From positions 102,951,760 through 103,015,759 of the forward strand of contig NC_080041.1 of the NCBI RefSeq assembly GCF_012489685.1: a DNA stretch of 64,000 nt, written 5' to 3'. A program made the position numbers and the translations under genes. The notes under the pieces are model-generated. The model worked only from the letters and a program-made list of their open reading frames with translations. It ran no database searches and was not told the origin of the DNA. Origin of the DNA: Lotus japonicus (lineage: Eukaryota; Streptophyta; Magnoliopsida; Fabales; Fabaceae). Positions 1 through 11,660 of this stretch are shown here, piece by piece (the first letter of the stretch is position 1; each line of letters starts with the position of its first letter).

Positions 1-10
1 GGGGCCTTGG

Positions 11-1185
11 ATGATCTTTGATCATTATTTGGCAGTTGCTCCTTGGAGCAAGGATTTCATTAGCCCTTCTGCTAAGATTACTAGAACGTTGGCTTGGGTT
101 CGGGTTCCGGGGTTGAATGTTACTTATTATGATGAAAGCTTCCTCCTGTCGATGGCCAAGCTGCTGGGAACTCCGGTTCGAGTGGACATTAGCACGCTGA
201 CGGCGGAGCGGGGTAAGTTTGCTAGGATATGTGTTGAGCTTGACCTTACTAAGCCGGTGGTGGGGAAATTTTGGTTTGAAGGATTCTGGTACAAGGTTGT
301 TTACGAGGGACTCCATATCATTTGCCCTAAATGTGGTTGTTATGGTCACCGGGGATGAGAATGCACCCAGCCAATGGAACCGCCGGTCCAGCCGCCAGCA
401 CCTAAGCCAGTGCCGCCGCCAGCATCTGAGTCAGTGCAGCCGCCGGCGTCTGAGTCCGAGCAACCGCCAACTGATACTTTGGTGGTCGTTGAGACGCCAC
501 CAGACCCTAATGTGCCGCCGCCATAAACCCTAGGTGTTGAGCTTATTCCCTCTCCAGGTCTGGCAGGTGCGGGAAGCCAGGAGCAGTCAGGGCAAGAGGT
601 TAATGCAAGTGCGGAGAATAAGGAGAAAACGGTTCCCACAATCATTGAGGTGGACCCCACTATCTTGGAGGTGGCTGGTGAATGGATGACAGTTACTAGG
701 AAACAAAAAAAGAAGAATCAGCCAATTAAGGCAGGAGATAATTACGTTCCCAAATTCCATGGGGTTGACAATATCAATTTAAAATCAAAGCTCCAAGGTC
801 CCAAGATGCCTCGGAGTGCGCGCACTGATGCTTCTTTTTCTGTGAAGGGGAATAACGGCGCTGAGGGGGGGGCCTGAGTGCGGGTCCCGCATCAATTAAT
901 TCCCAAAGTGGGAAGAAAAGGAGGAAGGGGGACGAGCCTACGCGCCCTGCCCCTGTGCGTGGTGTGGGTATTCCCCAGTTGAAAATTATGGAGGGCCCCA
1001 GTAATTTCATGCACAAGAATACTGGCCTAGTTGAAGGGGTCTTCACTGCTCGCTCAGTTCAAGCTTCCCTGCAGCCGGAGATGATGTTGGTTAAAACAAT
1101 GGCAGGAGCCTCTCAAGTCAAGAAGCTGGGTTCAAATGTAGAAGGTCTTTTTGAGCCTTATGGGCAGCAATTGATATCTAACTAA
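11..1185 (+). pseudogene. LINE ORF1 (zinc-knuckle gag-like protein), broken
   Basis: The frame starting at 11 encodes the C-terminal part of a plant LINE ORF1 (DUF4283-like fold; motif KFWFEGFWYKVVYEGL). It reaches a zinc knuckle CPKCGCYGH at about 322-348. A TGA at 356-358 interrupts the knuckle two codons before its last cysteine, which is still encoded in frame (GAA TGC). The frame then runs through a Pro-rich stretch with repeated PPASES units, meets TAA at 524-526, and continues to a basic segment with GEWMTVTRKQKKK near 668-710. It ends in TGA at 875-877, just after a run of eight G (865-872) where an indel is likely. A further ORF1-like tail lies in another frame at 955-1185. Start is outside or at the window edge. 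Role by family: RNA binding in the retrotransposition particle. Confidence 0.8.
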
Positions 1186-1221
1186 TCATTCTGATGATTA
1201 GTAGTTTCCCCCTGTTGTGTA

Positions 1222-4200
1222 TTGTATTTTATGTTAGATACAACGAATGTTTCTATTCTTTCATGGAATGTTCGAGGGGCAGCTAATGTCTCTTGCAAGA
1301 GGAATTTGAAAGAGATTGTGCGTAGATTGAAGCCTGATATCTGCTTCATCTTTGAACCCCATGTCCAGTTTGCTCGTTTGGCAACGTTTTGGCTCCGGTT
1401 GGGCTATAAGCCGCTTGCCATTGAAGAGGCTCATGGGCACTCTGGTGGTGTTTGGGATCTAGGGATTACTTCGCTTCATGTGCAGGTCACAACTATTGCT
1501 TCTCACCCCCAAGCGGTTAGCCTCCGGTTTAGTTCTGCTTTAGCTTCATGGGTTGGCACTGGAGTTTATGCTAGCATACCTTCTCTTCGTCAAGGTTTGT
1601 GGGAACATCTTCGTGGAGTGGCTGATCTCGCACAAGGTCCCTGGGCTTTGATTGGAGATTTTAATGATGTAGCTAGTTCCCGGAGGCTCGCGGTGGTAAC
1701 TTCTCGCCAGCGAGAGCTCGCACCTTTGTGGATAATCTCGAGAGCTGTGGCCTTTTGGATCTTGGGTCGTTTGGTCTCTCCTTCACCTGGTACCGTCATG
1801 CTCAAGGTAGCCCACCCATTCAGTGTAGACTTGATAGAGCTCTCGCTAATTTGGATTGGAGGCTTGGGTTCCCTCATGGTTCTGTTGAGGTGTTAGCTCG
1901 CCATCATTCTTATCATAGTCCTTTGCTTCTTCGCTGTTGTCCTAGGAGGGAGGCCCCTATCAACAAGCCGTTTCGCTTTGAGGCGGCTTGGATGGAGCAT
2001 CCTCAGTATCAGCAAGTGGTGAAGGATGCGTGGGAGAAAGGAACCCCGTGGCTGGTTGCGTCCTTGAAGCATTTGCAGAATGAATCAAAAGTCTTTAACC
2101 GAGATGTTTTTGGGAACATTTTTAAGCGAAAGAGACTGGTTGCTGCCAAGATAGCGGACGTTCAGGCAAGGCTCGAGCAGGTTGATTCCGCTTATCTTCT
2201 TCGAAAGCTCCGTGATTTGAGAGCTGAGCAAGAAGCTATTTTGGCTCAGGAAGAAATGTCGTGGTATCAAAAATCCCGGGAGAAATGGGTCAAATTTGGG
2301 GATAGAAACACTGCCTTCTTCCATGCTCAGACGGTCATCCGGAGACGGCGTAATCATATTCAGGGGCTCACCTTGGATGATGGCAGTTGGTGTACAGATG
2401 AGGTGCGTTTGAAGGCCGAGGCCTCTTCTTTTTATACTAACCTTTTTGCTACGTGTGATCAGGTTAATCCTTCTTGCATCTCTACCCCCTTTTTGCCCTC
2501 CTTCCCCTCGGGTGGTATTCGTGATCTTGTGCAGCCGGTCTCGAGGGGGGAGGTGTTTGAGGCTATTCAGCAGATGGGTTCTTTTAAAGCTCCGGGTCCT
2601 GATGGTTTTCAAGCTTGTTTTTATAAGAAGTATTGGGACATCGTGGGTGACGCAGTGTTCTCCTTCATCCATGATGCTTTTGAGCTTGGCCATTTTGATC
2701 CTAGTATTGCTGAGACTCTTATCGTCTTGATTCCAAAGGTGGATAATCCCAAATCCTTTAAGGAGTTGCGTCCAATCAGTTTATGCAATGTCCTTCATAA
2801 GCTTATCTCAAAAATCATGGTGAACAGGATTCGACCGTTCCTGAATGAGCTTATTAGCCCCTTTCAAAGCAGCTTTATCCCTGGCAGGAGTACCACTGAT
2901 AATGCCATTGTTCTCCAAGAGGTGGTTCACTCTATGATGAAGACTACTCGGAAGGAGGGGGATGTGATTTTTAAGCTAGACCTTGAGAAGGCCTATGATA
3001 GGCTTGATTGGAGGTTCTTGGAGAATACTTTGCGTGAGTTTGGGTTCCCGGAGAAGTGCATTCGCCTCATCTTGTTTTGTATGACATCGGTTTCTCTTTC
3101 TGTGCTTTGGAATGGCGAGAAGCTTCCTAGCTTTAACCCCAAGCGTGGGCTTCGTCAGGGAGACCCCCTCTCCCCTTATCTCTTTGTGCTGTGTATGGAG
3201 ATATTGAGTTCTCTTATCTCTTCGGCGGTTCAAGATGGGAGGTGGAAACCCGTCACGGTGTGAGGCTCGACTCTAAAGCTCTCTCACCTCCTCTTTGCGG
3301 ATGACCTCCTTTTGTTTACTCGTGCTAATGTGGAGCAAGTCACTTTGGCTAAGAATATCCTAGCTTCCTTCTGTGAGGCTTCTGGTCTTCGGGCGAATGA
3401 GGCCAAGTCTAAAGCCATGGGTCAGAAGAATTTGTCTCCAATAATGAAGAACCGGTTGTTTGACATCACTGGGATTCATTTTTCGCCAAATATTGGTAAA
3501 TATTTGGGGTTCCCTATTTTTAATAAAAGAGCCACTAACATAGATTTTCATTTTTTGGTGGAGAGAGTTAGCTCTCGGGTTGCTTCCTGGAAGCACAATC
3601 TTCTCAATAGAGCAGGGCGAGTTACTCTTGCTCAGTCTGTGTTATCTTCGATTTCCACTTACTGTATGCAGCATGCTTGGATTCCTTCTGGTGTCTGCAA
3701 TGACATTGATGCGACTATCAGAAGGTTTGTTTGGAAGGGTACAGGGAACCATGGCATTCATTTGGTTAATTGGAACACTGTGGCGCAGCCTAGGAAAGAA
3801 GGTGGGCTCGGTTTACGTAAAGCGAGGGATCACAACATTGCCCTTCTTGGTAAAAATGTTTGGCAAATTATTAATGGTGAGGGGAAGCCGTGGGTGTCTT
3901 TGGTGAGAGAAAAGTATGGTGTGCAAGGGAACTTTCTCACTACCCCAGGGAAGCTTGGCTCCACGGTTTGGCAGGCTATCTTGAAAGCTAGAGACTGCTC
4001 ATGGATGGTTTTTCCTTTAAGCTGGGCAGTGGCAGCTCTTCCTTGTGGTATTTTGAGTGGCTTGGAAATTTTAAACTTTGTGATCTGGTCCCTGTGGTGG
4101 ATATCCATGACTTGCAGATTACTGTGAGGGATGTGGTTCATGAGGGCACTTGGAATTTTTCCCGGTTGTATACCGGGCTTCCTGGAGTTATTGTGGGTTT

Positions 4201-5304
4201 GATTCATGGGCGTGATTGTTTGCTTAATGAGCGGGTGCCTGACTGTATGGTTTGGAACTCAGATTCGTCTGGGATTTATTCCGCTACTTCTGGTTACCAT
4301 TGGCTGCTCCAGGCGAGACATGACGCGTTGCACCTTCCTCCCAAGGCGGATTGGGGTTGGATTTGGCGGCTTAAGGGGCCTTTTAAGATTCTCTTCCTTA
4401 TCTGGTTGGGTTGTCATAATGCGTTGCCTGTGAATCACCTCCGTTTCCATCGGCAAATGGCGGCTTCGCCGGTGTGTTCGCGCTGTAACCTGTATCCGGA
4501 GACGGTGCTGCATTGCCTCCGGGACTGTTGGTTTGTAGAATCTGGTTTAGGATTGGGCTCTCTCCTCGGCATGCTTCTTTCAGCGTGGTGGAGACTTGGG
4601 ATTGGTTTAAGCTTGTGCTCCGTGAAGAGCCGGTCACGGCCATGGCTACCATTTGGGCGCTCTGGACAGCGAGGAATAAAGCTTTGTTTGATCAGTCTAT
4701 TGTTCCTGATGCTCAGCTTGTGCGTGCCATTCTTGATCATAAGGCGTTGATGCTGCAAGCTTGGTCGTCCACGCCGCGTGTTTCCCATCCTAGATTGGTG
4801 TCTTGGACACCGCCGGGGCCTTCGGAGATTGCTATTAATTGTGATGGTAGTTCCCTTGGTGATCCGGTGCGCTCTGGCTTTGGGGGTTGCCTGCGTGATC
4901 CTAGTGGAACTTGGCTCTCAGGCTTCCTGGGTTTTCGAGGTCAAGAATCAGTCCTGCATATGGAGTTACTGGCCATGTTTCATGGGCTCACGCTTGCTTG
5001 GTCCTTGGGGCATCGCCGAGTCATGTGTTTTTCTGACTCCTTGTTAGCTGTTTCTTTGGTGCGCTCTCCTCCTTCTCATCACCATGTTTTTGCAGTTCTG
5101 ATTGGCAACATTGTTGAGTTGTTGAGGCGTGATTGGGTCTCGCGGGTTGAGCATGTTTTGCGAGAGGGCAATTCGTGTGCTGATTTTGTGGCGAAAGCGG
5201 GTGCGCGCCAGGATTCAAACCTCACTATTCTCCAGGACCCCCTCCCTAGGATGGATGAGCTGCTGCTGCTAGATGCCATGGGCCATGTGGTGATTAGGCC
5301 GTAG
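1222..5304 (+). pseudogene. LINE ORF2: endonuclease, reverse transcriptase, RNase H; broken
   Basis: The endonuclease begins at 1222 with ILSWNVRGA and has FEPHV and IGDFND. Near 1675-1685 the frame shifts by one base: RGGNF and FVDNLE continue in the next frame (1683 on). Reverse transcriptase spans about 1728-3700, with FKAPGPDGF, LRPISLCNV, KLDLEKAYDR, LRQGDPLSPYLF and FADDLLLF (3294-3317). TGA at 3261-3263 interrupts it just upstream of FADD, in the same frame. Near 4000-4020 the frame shifts again into the zinc-binding RVT region (WRLKGPFKILFLIWL; CSRC and HCLRDC near 4480-4530). A third shift near 4530 leads to RNase H at about 4840-5200, with its acidic residues in NCDGSS, HMELLA, FSDSLL and NSCADF. 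At least three frameshifts and one nonsense codon make it non-functional. Confidence 0.9.
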
Positions 5305-5368
5305 GGGTTTTTCGCTTTCTGTTGTGTTGTTTTCTTTGTTTCTTTGTTCTGTAGCATCAAAAAAAAAG

Positions 5369-5532
5369 TGACTTTTACAATTTATAGGTAGTTGAATAGA
5401 TTATGACTAAAGAAATTTTATTTAGTTTTTAATTTTATTATTAAATGTATTAATACAAAATAAATGTTTTCCTATTTAATAATGCACTTAATGTAAAGGA
5501 GTGCAAAACCTCAAGTCTCCTTTATATATATA
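5369..5532. other. Spacer between LINE and Helitron
   Basis: AT-rich sequence following the LINE poly(A). No gene, RNA gene or repeat end is visible in it. Confidence 0.5.
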
Positions 5533-5718
5533 CTAGGATTGTAGCCCGTCTCCGTGCGATGCACAGACGAGCAGCTCTACAGTTTATCATATTTATTCAA
5601 TTTATTTATTTAATTTCATTCGATTAACTTACATACCAATAATTGTAATATTTAGTAATCACAACCCGAACATGGCTTAACTGAAACACAAGTGACATTG
5701 AACTGATTATAAACATCT

Positions 5719-6170
5719 ACTACTTATTAAAACAGACCCTTGGAATCACTATTCCTAAGAGAAATTTGCATCTGGACCGTTTAATTAAAGATGAGTCTAT
5801 TTTCCCCTTTAATCTGAGCCATTCATTTGATGGCTATTGCATTTGGCTGACCCCACTCGATTTGTGGTGCATTCTTATCCACGTTAGTTGGCCACGTTTT
5901 TTTTCCTTATCGCTGATCTCACTCTTGGCGGTGCAGAACGATGGGATATAGCGAAACAGAATTTTCTTCTGTTTCTTCTGTCTGTTTCGTCTTATTGATG
6001 ACCTCACCGGTTGCGTTGAAGAAGGAGAATATTGTTTCATCCGTTTTGATGTCGCCGGTGTTCATCAATTTTTCTTTATCTTTGACTGTAGTGTGCGTTA
6101 GGTTTAGGAGCAGTTTGGAGAAGAGATGAGTGTTGCAGTTTGGGGGAAGAGAAGGTTAACTATCTTGTGC
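5719..6170 (+). mobile_element. Second Helitron 5' end, inserted in the first
   Basis: At 5719 the plus strand reads A then TCTACTACTTATTAAAAC, the 5' terminus of the same Helitron family in the opposite orientation. It is followed by subterminal sequence (CTATTCCTAAGAGAAAT, then a CATTCATTT block) that also occurs inside the minus-strand terminus at 39.9 kb. The copy at about 32.2 kb reads through the corresponding position (ATTATAAACATTTATATG) without this insert, which supports a real insertion. I could not find its 3' CTRR terminus, so the right limit given here is only where the clear similarity fades. Confidence 0.5.
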
Positions 6171-7440
6171 TAATAGAAAATATTATCTAATGGACAAAGA
6201 AAACATAAGGACAACCCCCTCATGGATAGGAAGAAATGCCACCTACAATAAACTTGTAGCCAAGGCAATAAAAAAGAGACAAATACCATAAGAAAACATA
6301 GTAACACACAAGAAAAGCCACTCAAGGATACTGCACTGCAAGGACCTGGCAAGAGATAGAAGACTACTCTCACACTATAATATATTTCCCACAACAAAAA
6401 CACACAAAACCTTTGTCCAAATTTCACCACCAGGTGCTAAACTCCTAAGCCTTGATTTAGTAGAACCTTTTATAACAACCTTCATATCACACCCAAAACA
6501 AACCTAAAAAAGCACACACACAAAAAACAAATGTAACCAAGAAGACAGTAGGATCAGACCACATAGCTCATATATACCCAACTATCTTCTAGCACCAAAC
6601 ATATAAAACCTGAGGAGAACACATTGCCCCCTCAATCCAACTAATGTTCATCAAAATCAAACAAAAAACACAGCCTCAGAGGCACACATAACATAAAGAC
6701 AACGCATAGATACAGAACCAATTATTTGGATTCACCCTTGGCCTATCTGCAGATAATCACACCAGATAGAAAAAGCAACAAAATGAAATTACAAATATTC
6801 CTAATTAACTTGGGGGTTTTATATTGTCATATCAGATATGAGTTTGTTTTAAGAATCTGGCTAAGAAATTAAAATACTTGGGCATCTTTCTGATAAATAT
6901 TTCACTCATCAGTTTTCTTGCAAAAGCAATGCTTAGGTGAGTAATGGCAATCTCACTTTTCCATGAAAGTGAGATAAATAATATGAAACTCCTAACATTA
7001 TTGTGAAAAAATAAAGTATTGAACTAACTTCTTCTTAAATCTATAAATATTATAAGCTTTATGTTGAATGACATAAGTGAAAGAAAGGTGTAATAGGAAA
7101 ATTAAGGAACAGGACCACGAGTATGAATACTACAAAACAAATACTTATAACATCTTTAACAATAACATAATAACTTCACATAAACAACCACTTATAATAA
7201 TAGCGTGGAAGCAACAAACAGTTCAACTTAACACACTTGGTTCCAAAATATTACAACCTGCCTGATATGAATGACTTGTAGCACATTACTTGGCATAACA
7301 AAAGTGGAATTCCAATAACACACATATTCTAAATAGTGCACCTAACATACTGGCACCTTTGTTATACAAAAGGTAACGTACACAGAAAATAGTAAATACT
7401 AAACAAAATATAATATAAGGATGTCTTCATTGAGAACTAA
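6171..7440. other. Helitron interior, no gene recognised
   Basis: AC-rich, AT-rich interior sequence of the 5.5-9.1 kb Helitron. Short open frames here have no recognisable domain and look like chance ORFs. Confidence 0.4.
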
Positions 7441-7984
7441 CAACAACCATTTGCACTTAGAGCATGAACATCCAACACAACAACTTCAATGAAATCTTCA
7501 TGTTTACCATGAAATTGAACCTAATCAGTTGGCAAATCAAGAGTCTTCTCTTCACACACAGGCATAACAGGCACCTCATCACAGATTTTAATTGCTTTGA
7601 GACGATGAATCTCGGCTAACATTGGTTCTTCAACAATGGACAGATCATCAGAGATTTTAAGTGCTTTAGACGCTGAATTTCATCTAATATACCACTTTCA
7701 GCAATGGAAATCTCAGTAGACCCAGTTTCGAAATTTTTCATCAGTTGAGTTGCACTCAATCTTCCTTGTAACATGCCCAGACTTGATATATTTCTTCTCA
7801 GCTAACATTGCTTTTACCAACCCAATTAATAATGTCTGATAATGAACATAAATAAATATTCATTCAATTATTTGTTAAAAGATCAGGCAATTAAAATAAG
7901 GCAAGTCCTAAAATGACTAACTATAAGATAATCTACTAATCCTTTATTAGAATAACAAACCAAAACCCAAGGATAAATTAAAAA

Positions 7985-8510
7985 ACTGGTTACCTATAAG
8001 ATAATCACTTTCCCCATGGTAGCTGCAATGTCAAATGAGTTCTTCAATGTTAATCCAACATATGGGATGATCTCAGAAGAGTCAGTAACTACACGTGTCC
8101 TTCCATTAAAAAATATCTTGAACTCATGCTCAGTGGCCTGAAATGCACCACCATTCTCACCAACAGAAAAATATGTGATCTTGTAAACATTCCCCTCAGC
8201 CAATTGACTTGTGAATTTGGAAATGAAGTTCTTGTTGATGGAAGCTTCAATTTTCAGACCCTATTAGACAAAACAGTTTTTCCATAAATAAATAATAGCA
8301 AATAGCAAAGAGTATAAATTGATGAAAAATAACCAGACCAAAAAGAAGAGAACATAAATCACCTATGAATCTATTAACACCAGATTCATGGCATATGGTT
8401 TCGCTATATCACCAACTGGAAACATCTCCCACAAACGCAGAACCCGAACCTTGATCTCCTATATAGTGCAGACAGGATTCAGAGCACCAGCAACAAAAGA
8501 CATGATGAAA
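7985..8510 (-). pseudogene. RPA70-like OB-fold gene fragment inside Helitron
   Basis: Minus strand. A first exon (about 8510 to 8367) begins ATG at about 8503 and encodes EIKVRVLRLWEMFPVGD and MNLVLIDS. A second exon (about 8262-7994) encodes GLKIEASINKNFISKF, EGNVYKITYFSV and EHEFKIFFNGRTRV. This is the first DNA-binding OB fold of replication protein A 70 kDa subunits (DUF223-type plant relatives). The intron between them has a GT donor (GGTGATTTATG) and an AG acceptor (CTAATAG). Two in-frame TAG codons break it: one where this family usually has Trp just before EIKVRV, and one at the exon 1 end just before GLKIEA. RPA-like genes are typical Helitron cargo in plants. In cells RPA binds single-stranded DNA; this copy should not make protein. 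Confidence 0.72.
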
Positions 8511-9121
8511 AAAACCCAAACATTAGCAGTATTTATAGAGAGATGAGAGGAAAATTGAAAACTTGCAAGCTCCTACTAACCTAATGTCATACAAGGATGA
8601 AATCAATGACCAAATAGTGCATCATCTTCTCTGCGACTACTGCTCCACATCTGACAACAGTCCTTCTCAAGCAACCTTCTTCCAAAATCGGGATGATCTA
8701 TCCTGTCATCTAAGCTGCCTCACCTAACCACTCACAAGGGAAAATTGGTCCTTTTTGTTCCACCATCTTCTCTGATTGTGACCAAACACTATCGTTGATG
8801 ACGGAAATTTCATACTTTCCATCATCAACTCTTCTCCTTCTCCTTGCTTTCTTCATCTTCCATTGTCTAATCTCCATCAAAATCGAACCTACCTCTATGT
8901 AGGGTGACGATGATCTAAAAGGAATTCACAATTTCATCTCCTCCTCACTCATGTGTACCATCGGCTGTGACAAGTTCAAGCCAGAAGAAAGAAAACCTAA
9001 TTCTATGATGTGGGATAGATGATGACTCATATCAACCGTCAGATTGAAATTGGAATCAAAGGCTAGGATTTGAGCTTTCTTAGGAATAGTAACATGGGGG
9101 TTTGCCTTAAGTAATAGTAGA

Positions 9122-9457
9122 TATAGATAGATACTAACTGAAGATAATATTAAATAACAAATTGGGTTTGGCTTCTATAAGGTGTGTTTGGTATAGAGAA
9201 AAAAGAGAGTAGAAAATAAGATGATTTTTATGTTGTTTGATTGGAGAGAAAATGAAAAAAAAAAGTAAGAGAAAAGGAAAAAACATAGTTTTATAAATTA
9301 AAGAAATGTTGTCTTCACGTTTTCTACTCATATTGTTGAAGAAAAGATAATTGGCAGGGCCCACCCATTTTTCTTCTTTCTCTTATGTTTTTCATATGGC
9401 TTCCAACCTGAAGAAAAGATTTTGAAGTTTGTGTTATTTCTTTTATTGAAATTTGAA
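9122..9457. other. AT-rich spacer
   Basis: Sequence right of the Helitron 5' end. It includes a purine-rich run (AGAGAAAATG, AAAAAAAAAAGTAAGAGA) but no gene. The small minus-strand frame at 9134-9364 is low complexity and not convincing. Confidence 0.4.
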
Positions 9458-10725
9458 AAAATCACGAAATCCTTTCTTTGGGGAAGTGTTGAGGGGTAGC
9501 GGAAGATTGCATGGTTTTCTCGGGAGCAAATCTGTAGAGATACGCACTTGGGTGGTCTTGACCTCAGGTTTTTAGGGTGGCGAAATAAGGCTCATCTTTT
9601 GAAATGGGTCTGGCGCTTCGTGTGGGGAGGAGGTCCCTATGGAGAAAAGTAGTGTGTGGAAAATATAGATGAGATAGTAATCCTTTAATCCTTCATCTAT
9701 TAGTGGACACATTCTTTTCTTGCTCATTTGTGGTTCAGGACATCATGAAGACACTTTTTGAAGATATGGTGCTAGCTAAGGAATTTCGTGATTAGTTGAG
9801 ATGTGTTATTAGGCCCGGTATCTCTGTTCTCTTTTGGCTAGACTCGTGGGTTGACTCGGTCCACTAGACATGTCCTTTCCAAGAATGAATGCTTTTGTTG
9901 TCAACAAGAGAGGAGTGAGAAGTGAAGTGGGAAACTATCAAGGTCTGGTGTGGACTTGGTCAATTGAGTTTAGGAGGGCTTTCTTCGAGTGGTGCAAAGA
10001 CTTGGATTCTTGAGTGTTCTATTATGTGTAAAGAAGGCGTATGTTGGCGTTGTCCACAGACCACAATATAACTTGATCTTAGAATGACCATTCTTGAGGG
10101 TTAAATCCAATCCAGTTATATTGGACATGATTCCTTTTGCACTTTGTTGGTCGATTTGGCATGCTCGTAATGAACTGGTGTTTCAAAGCAAAGCTTTTTC
10201 TCTTGACATAATTTGGAACTTACACATAACCATAATTGCATGGTGGACAAAGGCTTGGCGGAAGGAATGTCCCTACACTGGTAATAATTTTCTCTGGAAC
10301 TTTGTTGATCATCTTCATGCTCCAACTATTAGGCATAGGGCAAATTGTTGGAGCCCTCCTCCCTCAGATGCTCTAAAATTTAACGTAGATTGATCATCTC
10401 TTGGAAATCCGGGGAGAAGTAGAATTGGTGGAGTTATCAGAACCTTCGGTAAGCAAGCTGTGGGGGGGTTTTCAAAGGCGATTGGGGATCATGGGGCCTA
10501 CGAAGCAGAAGTTAAAGCGATCCTCCACGCACTTATTTTCTATCAACACTTTCAGCTTCACCACATAATGATCAAGAGTGACTCGCCCCTAGTTGTTGGG
10601 TGGGTTAATTACAAAGTTAATAGGCCGTGAAAATTGATTGTGGACTTAAATCTGATTGATCTTTTGTGTATCGAGGTGGATTGTGGGGTTATCAGTGACG
10701 GATCATGGAATTTTACGTTGTAGGG
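9458..10725 (+). mobile_element. LINE remnant: RVT C-terminus and RNase H
   Basis: Decayed L1-type LINE sequence in sense orientation. The first part reads like the region after the reverse transcriptase (KIAWFSREQICRDTHLGGLD, then LLKWVWRFVWGGGP) with stops. At 10094-10393 the frame encodes SIWHARNELVFQSK and ends at TGA right after FNVD, the first acidic motif of RNase H. The same frame continues with SSLGNPGRSRIGGVIR, AYEAEVKAILHAL and MIKSDSPLVVGWV, which hold the Glu and second Asp. It is 5'-truncated, with internal loss between about 9660 and 10090. No target duplication was identified. Confidence 0.75.
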
Positions 10726-11109
10726 ACAATATATAAATATAAATTTATAACACTAAAATCATAACATAAATAACAAAAGTTTAAATAAATATTAGAATTA
10801 TTCTTTACAAGTTTTCAAATTCTTAAAAAAATTTGCTTTTGCAATTCTAACTCGGGTGTGGTGAAGGTTAAAGTCTCTCCAAAAAATGCTGTTTATATCC
10901 TAAGGGTTTAAACAACCACTTTTTACCACTATGACCAACACTCATTGAATAACTTCATAGTCTCTTACTCTCTTAGACACTAGAATAACTTTGCAAGAAA
11001 AAAAAAAGAGAAAAATAACAATTATTGATAAATAGTAAACTTGTAGGACAGCTTTGAAAACCTAATGTCAATAATAGTAACTAGAAGTAAAGCTGCTTAT
11101 TAAAAAAAA
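10726..11109. other. AT-rich spacer
   Basis: No gene or clear repeat end seen. Two short A-runs (10999-11010 and 11102-11109) may mark ends of older retroposed sequence. Confidence 0.35.
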
Positions 11110-11660
11110 GTGGGGGTTCAAATGAGTTGCATATTAACCCCAGGAGCGGATGCATGTTATACCATATGGGGTCATGAGGTCTTTTGGGTACTGGTGCTAT
11201 TGTGCTGGATGGTATTTTTGCTGGTTTTCATAGCTGATGTCGTGGTCTCCAATGGGGTGATGTGGAGCTCCTTCCTTCTGGCTATTGGCACCGTAGCAGG
11301 GGTCTCATGGTTCGTGAATTCTGCTGCTGATGAGGGCCTGTGCGTGTTTCAAGTGCCTGCGAGGAGAGGGTCGCTGGCTTGGTGTTTTTGGCTAGCTTGT
11401 GCTGCTGTTGGGCTGTTGCTCTGGGTGTTCTGTTTCTGTTTTGCTCTGCTAGGCTGTGCTTTCCTTTCCCTTAGCTTGTGTTGTCTGTGTTTCTTTTCTT
11501 CTTTTTTGCTGTTTGCATGTTGTGTTAGTTGTTTCTTGTCTTAGCTAGTCCCTTGAGGGCACTAAACGATTACCTATCTATCTCATGAGAAAGTTGTTCT
11601 TATGAGAAGGTTGTTCTTATGGTTTTTTATTTCAATAATATTTCTCTTTTCCAAAAAAGA
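11110..11660 (+). mobile_element. LINE 3' end remnant
   Basis: T/G/C-rich sequence typical of the 3' untranslated end of plant L1 elements, ending with CTCATGAGAAAGTTGTTCTT, TTTCAATAATATTTCTC and a short A-run near 11655. The same end block (TTGTTCTCATGACTTTTCTC, then CATCAATAAT) closes another LINE remnant at about 24130. The 144-codon open frame across 11110-11544 is dominated by Cys, Leu and Phe, has no domain, and is best explained as chance reading of this 3' end. Confidence 0.55.

Larger units (their letters stand above)
1..5368 (+). mobile_element. L1-type LINE, decayed, 5' end outside window
   Basis: A non-LTR retrotransposon in sense orientation. In order it shows an ORF1 nucleic-acid-binding protein with a zinc knuckle, an ORF2 with apurinic-type endonuclease, reverse transcriptase, a zinc-binding RVT region and a C-terminal RNase H, then a short T-rich 3' region ending in a run of nine A at 5360-5368. 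This is the usual order for plant L1 elements. The left end is cut by the window edge, so the matching copy of any target duplication (the flank starts GTGACTTTTAC at 5369) cannot be checked. Both ORFs are broken by nonsense codons and frameshifts, so the copy is inactive. Confidence 0.93.
5533..9121 (-). mobile_element. Non-autonomous Helitron with captured RPA-like gene
   Basis: Read on the minus strand, the element starts at about 9121 with TCTACTATTACTTAAGGC and ends CTAG at 5533-5536. A short hairpin with stem CCGTGC/GCAC lies 15-30 bases inside the 3' end (about 5551-5565). The base preceding the 5' TC is A and the base after CTAG is T, as expected for Helitron insertion between A and T. 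No Rep-helicase is visible, so it would depend on an autonomous partner. The same 3' end sequence recurs at 31.69 and 32.09 kb, and a related end is at 16.02 kb. The exact 5' base is uncertain by a few positions because GATAGATAGA-like repeats follow. An additional Helitron 5' end lies inside at 5719. Confidence 0.72.

Noticed and set aside
11110..11544. 144-codon ORF of hydrophobic and Cys-rich sequence
   Set aside because: It lies in a LINE 3' end, has no domain, and its composition follows the T/G-rich nucleotide bias.
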